Below, piece by piece: positions 51,880 through 61,032 of a stretch of DNA of 64,000 nucleotides. The stretch comes from Rotaria socialis. Lineage: Eukaryota; Rotifera; Eurotatoria; Philodinida; Philodinidae. The notes beneath the pieces are model-generated. The model searched no databases. It was given only the letters and a program-made list of their open reading frames with translations, and was not told where the DNA came from. A program made the translations under genes and the position numbers. The DNA lies in assembly GCA_905331475.1 (NCBI GenBank), contig CAJNYU010001021.1, forward strand, positions 149,318 to 213,317, written 5' to 3'. Position 1 is the first letter of the stretch. Each line of letters opens with the position of its first letter.

Positions 51880-52217
51880 TTATGAATGTTTTGTTATATT
51901 CAATTGGTCAAAAATAACATCAAAACCGTCACTTTCCTCATTGGGCGAAGCGCACATAATGCCAACCATAATTGTACGTGTTTTCTTTACCAGTGGCAAA
52001 TAAGCAAGTCGCATAATTTTGAATGGACCATTTTCACCTTCTCCATATTCAACATGAATGGCTTCTCTCTCGCGTTTGACTCGTAATCGAAATGGACTTG
52101 GGGGTTTCTCAAGTGGAACAAGACTCCAATCGGACCAACCGTTGACAGTAACAACAACACTAGCATGATATCGCCCGTCAACATATTCGGTACCACACTT
52201 GAGCCAGTTATATGCAT
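51880..52217 (-). pseudogene. DUF1349 protein, 3' part, cut off by the LTR element
   Basis: On the minus strand the frame NWLKCGTEYVDGRYHASVV, SDWSLVPLEKPPSPFRLRVK, MRLAYLPL, GIMCASPNEE and FDVIFDQLNIT to a stop at 51880-51882 is the C-terminal half of a DUF1349 (concanavalin A-like, 'regulation of enolase 1') protein. The N-terminal half is at 58225-58495. The retrotransposon sits between them, and both parts are in the same frame once the element and one copy of TGCAT are set aside. Each half has no stop of its own, so the disruption looks recent. DUF1349 is mainly known in bacteria and fungi, so the gene was probably gained by horizontal transfer. Confidence 0.82.
52213..52217. repeat. Target site duplication TGCAT, left
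   Basis: Matches 58225-58229 on the other side of the LTR element; 5 bp is the usual size for Ty3/gypsy integrases. Confidence 0.9.
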
Positions 52218-52535
52218 TGTTAGAGAGTACTCTAACAAACCTTATTTATTTATTTATTTATTTAGTTCTTGCTTCCTTTTTTGTATGTTGTGTGTTTCTT
52301 GTATGTGCAATCCAACTCGAGATGCACATACTTCAACCGTTCTTTTCCATTATTTCTTTCCTCTCTCTCTCTTCATCTCTCTCTATTGTGTCTTCTTTCC
52401 TCCCGTGCGTGACGATGTAAATAGTGGCATTGTTTTTCGACTAGAATTAAGTGCATTTATAGAATGATGCACCATCCTATTTATGTACAAAATAGTCTAG
52501 TCGAAGAAACAAACGTCTTTTCTTCTTTCTGCTTT

Positions 52536-52574
<39 letters not shown>

Positions 52575-52716
52575 TGTGTATGTGTTGTACGGTATAAATA
52601 GGAAAAAAAAAGACTAATAAAATAGAATAGATCACGATCGGATCAGATTGGAAAATAGAAACGTGTATTTTCTACGTTGTGAAATTGAATTAAGTTACAG
52701 TTGGGCCTCTGTAACA
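52218..52716 (+). repeat. 5' LTR
   Basis: 499 bp, TGTTAG...TAACA. The first 20 nt are an imperfect palindrome (TGTTAGAG / CTCTAACA). It contains ATTT and CT microsatellites, a TATA-like TATAAATA at 52593-52600 and AATAAA at 52616-52621. Confidence 0.95.
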
Positions 52717-52717
52717 C

Positions 52718-52734
52718 TGGTGCCGTGACCCGGG
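52718..52734 (+). other. Primer binding site, probably tRNA-His
   Basis: TGGTGCCGTGACCCGGG one base after the 5' LTR. Its complement ends GTCACGGCACCA, which fits the 3' end of animal tRNA-His (acceptor stem GCCGTGA). The tRNA assignment is from memory and not from an alignment. Confidence 0.75.
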
Positions 52735-52934
52735 ATCTTCAGATCGTTAACAATAACTTGGAAAAATTGAACCAATGAACTGAAGATTAGACTAGACATT
52801 AATGGTGAAGACATTAATTTAAAAATTTTTTTTTTTTTTTTGAACTGGCATCGCATTACAACCTTCGATCTCATTATTCTCCCACAGCAACACTACCTGT
52901 TCAAACAACCGATAATCAACAAGCAAAATTAATT

Positions 52935-53816
52935 ATGGGTGATGCAATAAATCGAGCTTTTGATAGTATTAAATCGTTTCATGGTACTTCACAAGATAAT
53001 TCACGCGATTGGTGTGATCGTGCTGAAATAATTTTTGATGCATTTAATGTTAATGATGCTGATCGTTTATCTCGTATTGGAATTAAATTAGAGGACGCTG
53101 CATTTGATTGGTATCGCGATAATCAAAGACCGTATGGAACATGGATGGTCTTTCGTCAAACATTTGAACGAGCATTTCCTCCTCCTGAACGTACACAAAA
53201 TCCACATTTATTAGCCGAACAGATAAATCAACGTAAACAAGGATCTGATGAATCAGTACACGATTATTATTATGCATTAGATAAACTATGTAGAGAATAT
53301 GATCCACAAATGTCTGCTATTGATAAAACAATAAAATTAGTTGGTGGTCTTCGTGAGGAATTAAAATGTAAATTATTACCATTGAATGTTCAAACACCAG
53401 AGCAATTTATGATACAAGCGAAGAATTATGAATCTAGTGAAAAGGTGATGACACATCACCGTAAACAAAATGGATCTATGCAATTACCTGAGCCAACGTA
53501 TAAATTTGAATCAAATGATTATTCAATGGTTGCTGCATCTCAACCACGTGAACAATTTAATCTAACATATCATCAACAACCTTATCGAACACATTCTGAA
53601 AAATTTAATCATTCATTGAATCGACCAGTCGAAAACCAACAACAACAAAAAACAAGAAATGGTACATTTTCATATCAACAACAACGTGGTCAACCATCAC
53701 GATATTATCAACAAGAAAATTTTAATAATAATGATAATAGAAATTTTCAGAAATGTTTTAGGTGTGGACAAACAGGACATATACAAAAATATTGTCGACA
53801 TCATTTAAACCATTAA
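52935..53816 (+). CDS. gag: Gag polyprotein of the LTR element
   Basis: 293 codons from the first ATG after the leader. The central retrotransposon Gag region (AAFDWYRDNQRPYGTWMVFR, ESVHDYYYALDKLCREY) forms the particle. A Gln/Asn-rich stretch and a single CCHC knuckle, C-x2-C-x4-H-x4-C (CFRCGQTGHIQKYC), at the C-terminus bind RNA. It ends five nt-triplets after the knuckle, immediately downstream of the slippery heptamer, with the stop inside the base of a hairpin. Confidence 0.93.
   Translation: MGDAINRAFDSIKSFHGTSQDNSRDWCDRAEIIFDAFNVNDADRLSRIGIKLEDAAFDWYRDNQRPYGTWMVFRQTFERAFPPPERTQNPHLLAEQINQRKQGSDESVHDYYYALDKLCREYDPQMSAIDKTIKLVGGLREELKCKLLPLNVQTPEQFMIQAKNYESSEKVMTHHRKQNGSMQLPEPTYKFESNDYSMVAASQPREQFNLTYHQQPYRTHSEKFNHSLNRPVENQQQQKTRNGTFSYQQQRGQPSRYYQQENFNNNDNRNFQKCFRCGQTGHIQKYCRHHLNH
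53804..53810 (+). promoter_or_regulatory. -1 ribosomal frameshift slippery site T TTA AAC
   Basis: In the gag frame the codons are cat-TTA-AAC, so the heptamer fits X XXY YYZ in the required phase. Pol is open in the -1 frame, and gag stops at 53814-53816. This heptamer is a well-known efficient slippery sequence in viruses and retroelements. Confidence 0.88.
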
Positions 53817-56800
53817 CAGAGACAGCTAATGATGGTACTGTCTCTGTTAATAAACAAAATCCATCTACACCACTTATTGTTAGACTTAAAGTTAATAATA
53901 CATTTATTGATGCAATGATTGATACTGGTTCAGCATATTCCATTATTCACATTAATACATTACGAAAATTAATACGTCAACCACACATTATATATCAAAA
54001 GAAAATACATCGAACAGCAAATAATACTGAATTACGTACAATCGGTTTAGTGAAATTAAAAATCAATATTAGAAATATTCCAACATTTATTTTAGCTGAA
54101 GTTGCAATAGATTTATGTACGAGCCTTGTACTAGGAAATGACTGGATCAGGCAAAATCGTATTGATATTATTAATACCAAACAATGTATTAGTAAACGTC
54201 AAGGATCATATGTTGTTACTGTTCCTTTTTTAATTTACGAAGACGAAGCTTACCAGGTGTTACCAGTTCATCGTATTCATCTTTTACCAGAACAAAATAT
54301 AATTATACCTGTACGCGTTAAAATAAAAAATGCTGATACAGTTATATTTACACCGTCAAATGATCTTATTGGAAAAAAAAGATTATTAATACCACATGCA
54401 CTATTGAAAGTTGAAGATGGTGTATCATGGATTACAATGATTAATGCTAATGAATCGTCTCAATATATTAATACAAATGTTATTCTTGGTACAATTTCTT
54501 TTCCGCCATTAGCATCTATATCATTACCATTATTACCATCACAAAAAATAGAAAGATATACAACACCTGACATTAAATGCCGTGCATGTCATGAACGATA
54601 CGTCTCAAAGAAACAATTATTTGAACATCTTCGCCAAAGTGGTCATTATTCTACAAGTAATATTAATGGAACAAATCAACAAGTACCACCAGAAGTATTT
54701 GACAAAATAAAACATTTAGTTGAACATATTGAAAATACACGGGTAAGACAACAATTTGAATTATTACTTATTAAATATGCTCAAGTCTTTGATACATCTA
54801 AGTCAACGACAATTAGATCAATTGTTAAACATACAATTAATATAACAAGTACTCGACCTATTGTACAACGTCCATATCGGAAAACAACAGCACAAGAAAA
54901 AATTATTGCTGATATGTGCGAACAATTTTACCATGATAAGATAATTAGACCATCACAATCTCCGTGGTCATCGCCGGTGGTTTTACAGAAAAAAAAAGAT
55001 GGTACATGGAGATTCTGTATTGATTATAGAAGACTTAATGAAATTACGGAAAAAGATAATTATCCATTACCACGAATACAAGAAATATTTGATACACTTG
55101 GTGGCGCTAAATATTTTACCAAGCTGGATTTCCAAGGAGGTTATTACCAGGTGCCAATCGATGAAGAAGACAAACCAAAAACTGCATTTACCACCAGGGA
55201 CAAACTATGGGAATTTAATGTTATGCCACAAGGAATAAAAAACGGGCCTCCAACGTTCCAACGAATAGTTAATAAATTACTAGGACAACTCCAATGGAAT
55301 TGTGCATTATCGTATATTGACGATATTATCATTTATTCGAAATCAATTAATGAACATTTACACCATTTGGAACAAGTTTTATCGTTATTAAATCATGCAA
55401 ATTTTCGACTGAACGTTACAAAATGTGAATTTATGCAAGAAAAAATTAAATTTTTAGGTCATATGATTAATGAAAATGGCATATCACCTTGTCCTGATAA
55501 AGTACGTGCTATAAATGATATTCCAGTGCCAAGTAATATTAAAGCAGCAATATCTTTTGTTAAAATGGCCGAATATTACAGGAATCACATACCGAATTTC
55601 TCCACATTAGCTCAACCCTTATTTGATCTAACAAAGAAGAATGCAAAGTTTATATGGGGTGAAGAAGAACAAAATTCGTTTAATAAAATTAAACAAATTT
55701 TATCATCGAAATTATTACTCCAATATCCTGATTCAAGTATACCATTTATTGTACAAGTGGATGCATCTAATTATGGCATTGGAGCAGTGCTGATGCAAAA
55801 TGATGGTAAAGGTGAACAACCAGTTGCCTACATGTCACAGAAGCTAAACAAACAACAACAGAACTGGAACGCAACAGAAAAAGAATGTTTTGCTGTTGTA
55901 TCATCAATACGGAAATGGCATCATTATGTAGCTGGTCGAAATTTTATAGTCCGAACAGACCATCATGCATTATGTTGGTTAAATCGGAAATACAACAGTA
56001 ATCCGAAGCTGAATCGGTGGAGAATGGCACTTCAAGATTATACGTTTAAAATTGAACATGTTAAAGGTAACAAAAATTGCGTGGCTGATTGTCTTTCTCG
56101 TTATCCTGTTGGTGAACCATTTGACGATGAAATTGAACAACGTTCAATAGCAATTCAAACAGAAATACAACCTTCAATAGTTAATACAATAACAACACGT
56201 GCGATGAAACAACAACAACAACAACAACTTTTAGAACCAAATGTACCTGCATCAACAACACATCAACCAGTTAGAACATTTGATCCATTAAATGTAGTTA
56301 ATCATATTACTGTCTTTACGAATGAACAGCTAAAACATCATCAACAAGAAGATAATTCTATTAAGAAAATAATAGAAAATATTGAGAAAACGCCATTAAA
56401 AATTGAATATTGTTTAAATAATGGTATATTATGTCGCAATGTTAAAAGAATCAATAGAATTATAGCAGTACCAGTTATACCAAAAACCAAAATTAAAGAT
56501 GTATTATTAGCTTACCATAACTCACCAATGAATGGTGCACATTTAGGAATAGATAGGACGTATTATAAAATACGCGATCGTTTTTACTGGCCAAGAATGT
56601 ATTATGATATTGCCCAACATATTAAATCATGTCCAAATTGTAATATTAATAAATACTCCAGAAAAAAACCCAACGGTTATTTAAATCCAGTTGATCCTCC
56701 TGTAGGAGTATGGGAGAATTTATCAATGGACTTCGTTGGCCCAATAACACCTCCATCTGCATCAGGTAATAAATATATATTAGTTATAACTGATTTATTA

Positions 56801-57535
56801 TCTAAATATGTTATTGCCAAAGCTACACGTGATAATTCTGCTTTAACTGCAGCAACAGTATTAGTGGAAGATGTGATTCTCAAACATGGTGCTCCGAATC
56901 AAATATTAACAGATAATGGTACACACTTCACAGCCGAATTGTTTAATGCGATTATGTCTTTATGTGGTGTTTGCCACATATTTACAACACCATACAATCC
57001 TAAATCAAATGGTGTTTGTGAACGCTTTAATGCATCAATGTGTGATGTTTTATCAGCAACATGTAATACAAAGAGAAATGACTGGGACGAACAATTATCA
57101 AAAATTACATTTGCATATAATAGTAGTCGTCATGTTACCACAAAACTTACACCTTTTGAACTAATATATGGAAGATTATGTAAGTTACCTTTTGATTTAC
57201 CACAACGAACAACAACAGTTACTGAACCTCATTTATATGTAAAACAATTGAATGAATATCTACAAATGGCAAAACAGATAGCCCGTTCAAATATTAAGAT
57301 TAGTCAGGAAAAATCAAAACAACGTTATGATGCAAATCGTATGAATGAAACTTATATAATTGGCGATTTTGTTTACGTGAAACGACTTGGATTAAATTAT
57401 AAATTGGCATCGAAATATAATGGACCATATCAAATAATTCAACAATTGAATGAATCAATATATCGACTTCAAAATCCCAATGAATTAAATGAAATTTTCA
57501 ATGTGCACACTAGTCGTTTACGTCGATGTTATTAA
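53810..57535 (+). CDS. pol: Pol polyprotein: protease, RT, RNase H, integrase
   Basis: About 1,241 residues counted from the frameshift site; the frame is open from 53762 with no ATG before the overlap. Aspartic protease has IDTGSAYS (near 53918). A C2H2-like motif, CRACHERYVSKKQLFEHLRQ with a following GH, lies at about 54580-54650, between protease and RT. RT has FCIDYRRLNEI and the YIDD box near 55314. RNase H has VQVDASNYGIGAVL. Integrase has the HHCC finger (SCPNC near 56635), and the DDE triad in MDFVGP, LTDNGTHF and NGVCERFN. The C-terminus has FVYVKRLGLNYKLASKYNGPY, an integrase tail motif (GPY/F). No stop or frameshift is visible inside, so it looks functional. Confidence 0.94.
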   Translation, partial: PLTETANDGTVSVNKQNPSTPLIVRLKVNNTFIDAMIDTGSAYSIIHINTLRKLIRQPHIIYQKKIHRTANNTELRTIGLVKLKINIRNIPTFILAEVAIDLCTSLVLGNDWIRQNRIDIINTKQCISKRQGSYVVTVPFLIYEDEAYQVLPVHRIHLLPEQNIIIPVRVKIKNADTVIFTPSNDLIGKKRLLIPHALLKVEDGVSWITMINANESSQYINTNVILGTISFPPLASISLPLLPSQKIERYTTPDIKCRACHERYVSKKQLFEHLRQSGHYSTSNINGTNQQVPPEVFDKIKHLVEHIENTRVRQQFELLLIKYAQVFDTSKSTTIRSIVKHTINITSTRPIVQRPYRKTTAQEKIIADMCEQFYHDKIIRPSQSPWSSPVVLQKKKDGTWRFCIDYRRLNEITEKDNYPLPRIQEIFDTLGGAKYFTKLDFQGGYYQVPIDEEDKPKTAFTTRDKLWEFNVMPQGIKNGPPTFQRIVNKLLGQLQWNCALSYIDDIIIYSKSINEHLHHLEQVLSLLNHANFRLNVTKCEFMQEKIKFLGHMINENGISPCPDKVRAINDIPVPSNIKAAISFVKMAEYYRNHIPNFSTLAQPLFDLTKKNAKFIWGEEEQNSFNKIKQILSSKLLLQYPDSSIPFIVQVDASNYGIGAVLMQNDGKGEQPVAYMSQKLNKQQQNWNATEKECFAVVSSIRKWHHYVAGRNFIVRTDHHALCWLNRKYNSNPKLNRWRMALQDYTFKIEHVKGNKNCVADCLSRYPVGEPFDDEIEQRSIAIQTEIQPSIVNTITTRAMKQQQQQQLLEPNVPASTTHQPVRTFDPLNVVNHITVFTNEQLKHHQQEDNSIKKIIENIEKTPLKIEYCLNNGILCRNVKRINRIIAVPVIPKTKIKDVLLAYHNSPMNGAHLGIDRTYYKIRDRFYWPRMYYDIAQHIKSCPNCNINKYSRKKPNGYLNPVDPPVGVWENLSMDFVGPITPPSASGNKYILVITDLLSKYVIAKATRDNSALTAATVLVEDVILKHGAPNQILTDNGTHFTAELFNAIMSLCGVCHIFTTPYNPKSNGVCERFNASMCDVLSATCNTKRNDWDEQLSKITFAYNSSRHVTTKLTPFELIYGRLCKLPFDLPQRTTTVTEPHLYVKQLNEYLQMAKQIARSNIKISQEKSKQRYDANRMNETYIIGDFVYVKRLGLNYKLASKYNGPYQIIQQLNESIYRLQNPNELNEIFNVHTSRLRRCY
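53812..53851 (+). promoter_or_regulatory. Frameshift-stimulating hairpin
   Basis: A perfect 14-bp inverted repeat, ATTAACAGAGACAG (53812-53825) with CTGTCTCTGTTAAT (53838-53851), and a 12-nt loop. It begins 1 nt after the heptamer; if the A/T base pairs at the bottom open, the spacer is 6 nt, in the typical 5-9 nt range. Confidence 0.85.
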
Positions 57536-57692
57536 TTCAGCTCATGAATCGAATATGAACGTCAATTAATTGTATGTAAGGAGAAAAAGAAAAAAAAAAT
57601 AACTAATAGATTTTTTCTCTCTGAAATGTATATATATATATTTTTTGTATTATTGAAATTATATTTATTGTATACAGTTATTAACCAATTGT

Positions 57693-57713
57693 AAATCGAG
57701 CGAAGCTCGATTT
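57693..57713 (+). other. Perfect hairpin before the PPT
   Basis: AAATCGAGC-GAA-GCTCGATTT: a 9-bp stem with a 3-nt loop, directly before the polypurine tract. The role is unknown. Confidence 0.7.
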
Positions 57714-57729
57714 AAATGGGCGAGGGGAT
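57714..57729 (+). other. Polypurine tract
   Basis: AAATGGGCGAGGGGA, two bases before the 3' LTR; it primes plus-strand DNA synthesis. Confidence 0.8.
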
Positions 57730-57731
57730 TG

Positions 57732-58224
57732 TGTTAGAGAGTACTCTAACAAACCTTATTTATTTATTTATTTATTTAGTTCTTGCTTCCTTTTTTGTAT
57801 GTTGTGTGTTTCTTGTATGTGCAATCCAACTCGAGATGCACATACTTCAACCGTTCTTTTCCATTATTTCTTTCCTCTCTCTCTCTTCATCTCTCTCTAT
57901 TGTGTCTTCTTTCCTCCCGTGCGTGACGATGTAAATAGTGGCATTGTTTTTCGACTAGAATTAAGTGCATTTATAGAATGATGCACCATCCTATTTATGT
58001 ACAAAATAGTCTAGTCGAAGAAACAAACGTCTTTTCTTCTTTCTGCTCTTGTCTGTCTCTCTCTCTCTCTCTCTCTCTTGTGTGTGTATGTGTTGTACGG
58101 TATAAATAGGAAAAAAAAAGACTAATAAAATAGAATAGATCACGATCGGATCAGATTGGAAAATAGAAACGTGTATTTTCTACGTTGTGAAATTGAATTA
58201 AGTTACAGTTGGGCTTCTGTAACA
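57732..58224 (+). repeat. 3' LTR
   Basis: 493 bp. It differs from the 5' LTR at two bases (CTGCTC for CTGCTT near 58048; GGGCTT for GGGCCT near 58215) and by a shorter CT run. TATAAATA is at 58101-58108 and AATAAA at 58124-58129. Confidence 0.95.
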
Positions 58225-58229
58225 TGCAT
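58225..58229. repeat. Target site duplication TGCAT, right
   Basis: Partner of 52213-52217. Confidence 0.9.
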
Positions 58230-58495
58230 CATTGCGAATCATCAGACCAGCTTGATCATAAAGTACTTTGTAGTCGGCTTCTAGGTTTACCGTAGCAGTA
58301 AATGATTGTTCAGCGTCCATAGAACGATAATAAAAGTGGCCGTTGTCCCTTTCGAGACCGTAGTAGGTTTTTCTCCAAAACCCAGTGTTTCCATCAGTAT
58401 GAACGAAACTATTAGATGAATTCGATGACCACTTAGCCGGTTCATTGTACCAGCTGTAAGATTCCTCAAAACGCAAAGCAAAAATTATTCTAGGT
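58225..58495 (-). pseudogene. DUF1349 protein, 5' part, cut off by the LTR element
   Basis: Minus-strand frame with YSWYNEPAKWSSNSS, TGFWRKTYYGLERDNGHFYY and LYDQAGLMIRNDA, the N-terminal half of a DUF1349 domain. It has no ATG near its start; TTACCTAG just before 58495 reads as a splice acceptor, so a first exon lies further upstream (above 58500) and was not found. The presence of an intron would show that the gene had been adapted to the host before the insertion. The reading frame runs straight up to the duplication and resumes at 52212. Confidence 0.82.
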
Positions 58496-59165
58496 AACAA
58501 TGATCATATTACCAAAGTTCTATTTAGACATTGATTTTATGCAGTAAAGAAAATTTAATCCATAAGCTCGGTTTCTAGCCTATTTGAACGCAAGAATAAA
58601 TGTATCAAACACTTCGGACTTTGTTCAACATTTTAGAAGATAACTTATTTGAGCTTTACATTCATTCCAGAAATCATTATTACAAGATAAAATGTACATT
58701 TAAGTATGAAAATTTACCCAGAAATTAGTTTCACATAATTGAAATATGAATCATTGAGTTTTTATTATTTTTTTATTTAAAAATCTGACTATTGACTTGG
58801 CATTCAATAAGTCGACTTCGTCTACAAGGGAACTTTTCAGACTGTTAAATCGATGTTCGATCGAAACTATGTTTATTCGATCAATGGTAGTGAATTATTA
58901 AAAAAGTTACAAAATGGTTTGGTTACTTTAGATTTCTTTCTTGACATATTAAATATTTAGTGAATTTTCAACAGAAACGCCGTGGCCTCCCTTAGGTCAC
59001 CTAAAACATCGAATTTTGAATAGACTTAAAAGTTTTCCTAAACAAAAACTCTCGATGAGTTTAGTCAAATGTGAACATTTTAAAAACTGATACCTCGAAT
59101 TCTTATTTATGTCTCATAGGCATTTGTTTATGCAATAATAACGCATGAGGTTCTTCAATATGAGC
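58496..59165. other. Region upstream of the DUF1349 gene
   Basis: Probably holds the first exon and promoter of the interrupted gene. No signal sequence or start could be placed. Confidence 0.4.
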
Positions 59166-60042
59166 CCTGTCATTATTCCCAGATTCTAGAATTTTCATAG
59201 AATTTTGAGATCATTCGATTTAATCAAAATATTCGAATTGTAGAATAATGAGAACTTCCCAATAACTAGAATTATTGGAATTATTAGAATTATGGGAATA
59301 ATAAGAATCATTAGAATAATCTGAATTTTAGAATAATAATAATAATTAGAATAATGAGAATTCTAGAATTATCAGAATTTCAGAGTAGTTAACTAGCCTG
59401 AAGTATGAAATTTTAGCGTTTGAGAGAGCTATACTTCTTGAGTTTGAAATAATCAGAATTTCAAAATAAGTGTAAATTATAAGAGTGTCAAATTATTAAG
59501 AATACAACATTGTACTCGATTTGTTGATTGCGGTAATTTATAATCAAATATTGTGAAAATTTGTAGACCTGTAATATTAAAAAAACTCTACTATTCATGT
59601 AAACTGGCATAATAGATGGTATAAAACACACATCGAGAATTTATTGTTTACAAACTGCATGCATGAATAATAACTTGTACATCAAACTCAATCAAATAGT
59701 ACAGTCTTTTTAATATTGCAGGTCTGCAAATTCCCATCATTAACAAATCGAGTATAATGTTGTATTCTTATATAATTTGACGCTCTTAAAATTTATATTT
59801 ATTTTGAAATTCTGATTATTTCAAGCTCAAGAAGTATAGCTCTCTGAAACCCTAAAAATTTCACCAGTCAGGCTAGCTTACTACTCTAAAATCTGATATT
59901 CTAAAATTCTCATTTTTCTAATAATTCTGATAATTCTAGTTATTGTGATGTTCTGATTATTCTACAATTCGAATATTCTGATTAATTCGAATGAGTTCAG
60001 AATTCTATGAAAATTCTAGAATTTGGGAATCATGACACTACT
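59166..60042. mobile_element. Large foldback element, arms about 400 bp
   Basis: The left half, 59166-59590, and right half, 59630-60042, are inverted copies. Shared blocks include TCTAGAATTTTCATAGAATT, GAGCTATACTTCTTGAG, GAATACAACATT, ACTCGATTTGTT and the centre block AGACCTG-AATATTAAAAA. Identity is high with small indels. No transposase. GAATTAT-type short repeats dominate the outer third. As RNA it would form a hairpin several hundred bp long. Confidence 0.8.
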
Positions 60043-60304
60043 GATTCCATAATATTATCTCGCTTACCTGGCTACTCGATAAAGTCTAAGAAAGCGTGAT
60101 TCAGTATAGAAATACTTTTTGATTATTATGACATTTTGAATACTGCCATCAACATTTCATTACAAAGTATAGTTTACAGAGTAAAAAATCAATTTGATTT
60201 TAATTTCGTACAAAATTCATTACATACAGCTGTAGTTTGTTTTGACGACGAGCTCGTGCCATCTATACATATCAAAATGGTTAAGAGCGTATAGAGCACC
60301 ATAT

Positions 60305-60552
60305 CTGCTTTGCACTATAAGAATGATAAATTGATTTTCTTTGGTATTCTATCAAGATTAATATTCGAAATTTATAGAGTCAATACAAACGGAAGTATTG
60401 CTTTCAAATGTCAAGATACTTAAGATATTATGCAGAATTGTGTGCTTTGTACAATAAAAAATGATGAATTGGTTTTCTTTTGTATTTTATAAAAGATTAA
60501 CATTCAAATTTATGGGGCCCATAACAAACGAAAGTGTTTCTTTCAAATGTCA
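60305..60552 (+). repeat. Tandem duplication, two diverged copies of about 125 bp
   Basis: Both copies run GCTTTG-AC-ATAA, ATGA-AAATTG-TTTTCTTT-GTATT, AAGATTAA-ATTC, TTTATGG/AGAG and end in TTTCAAATGTCAA. They are centred near 60360 and 60490. Confidence 0.65.
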
Positions 60553-60627
60553 AATTCGCTCGTGCAACTAATTGCTTCATAGTAATCCTTTATTATATTT
60601 ATGAATATTTCATAAAGGGAGAAAAGA

Positions 60628-61032
60628 GCGACTCCCGCACTTCGAAGTACGATGGGGGTAGAATGGGAGTACATGGAAGTACGATGGAAGTACAAGGGAG
60701 TATAGAGAAGTACACTAAAAACAAAGCACCACACGGAACAATTTTTGAAACGAATTCTAAACCCTCAAAAATATTTCGTAAAACCCCAAGATAGTCTCAA
60801 AATCATTATCAAGAGTTCAGGAAACTTTTTCGAAGGTTTTATGGAAAACCTACAAAACCTAAAGGTTCAGAATTCGTTTCAAAGTTCGAAACCCTTTTTA
60901 AGTTTCTTAGTATCTGCGAAACCGTTTATGAGTTTCGCACTGAGGACGAAACTTTCTTGGTTCCGTGTGGTACTATTTTTTTCAGTGCATGAGTGAAGTA
61001 CAAGGGAGTACGTGAAGTACGGAAGTCGCACC
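60628..61032. mobile_element. TIR element with AGTAC motifs, split by another MITE
   Basis: The left end GCGACTCCCGCACTTC (about 60630) matches the complement of the right end, GCGACTTCCGTACTTC (about 61030), at 14 of 16 bases. The inner flanks are runs of GGAAGTACAAGGGAGTA. It is interrupted by 60711-60990. Confidence 0.65.
60711..60990. mobile_element. MITE nested in 60628-61032, related to the 22.28-kb element
   Basis: The ends are TACACTAAAAACAAAGCACC and the complement of TGCACTGAAAAAAATAGTACC, both followed by ACACGGAAC. Inner GTTTCG/CGAAAC motifs match the outer element at 22280-23090. Confidence 0.7.

Larger units (their letters stand above)
52218..58224 (+). mobile_element. Complete Ty3/gypsy LTR retrotransposon, young insertion
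   Basis: A 6-kb element with two LTRs (52218-52716 and 57732-58224), TG...CA ends, a 5-bp target duplication, PBS, gag, pol and PPT. The LTRs differ at two bases and in the length of a CT run (6 nt). The order protease-RT-RNase H-integrase places it in Ty3/gypsy (Metaviridae). There is no envelope frame between integrase and 3' LTR. Gag and pol frames have no premature stop, so it may be active. It interrupts a DUF1349 gene in opposite orientation. Confidence 0.95.

Noticed and set aside
51987-52238. 83-codon minus frame with a hydrophobic segment
   Set aside because: It is an out-of-frame reading of the DUF1349 3' part and runs into the LTR.
52165-52467. Frames inside the 5' LTR, repeated at 57716-57981
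   Set aside because: Identical frames occur in both LTRs, which are non-coding; nothing else supports translation.
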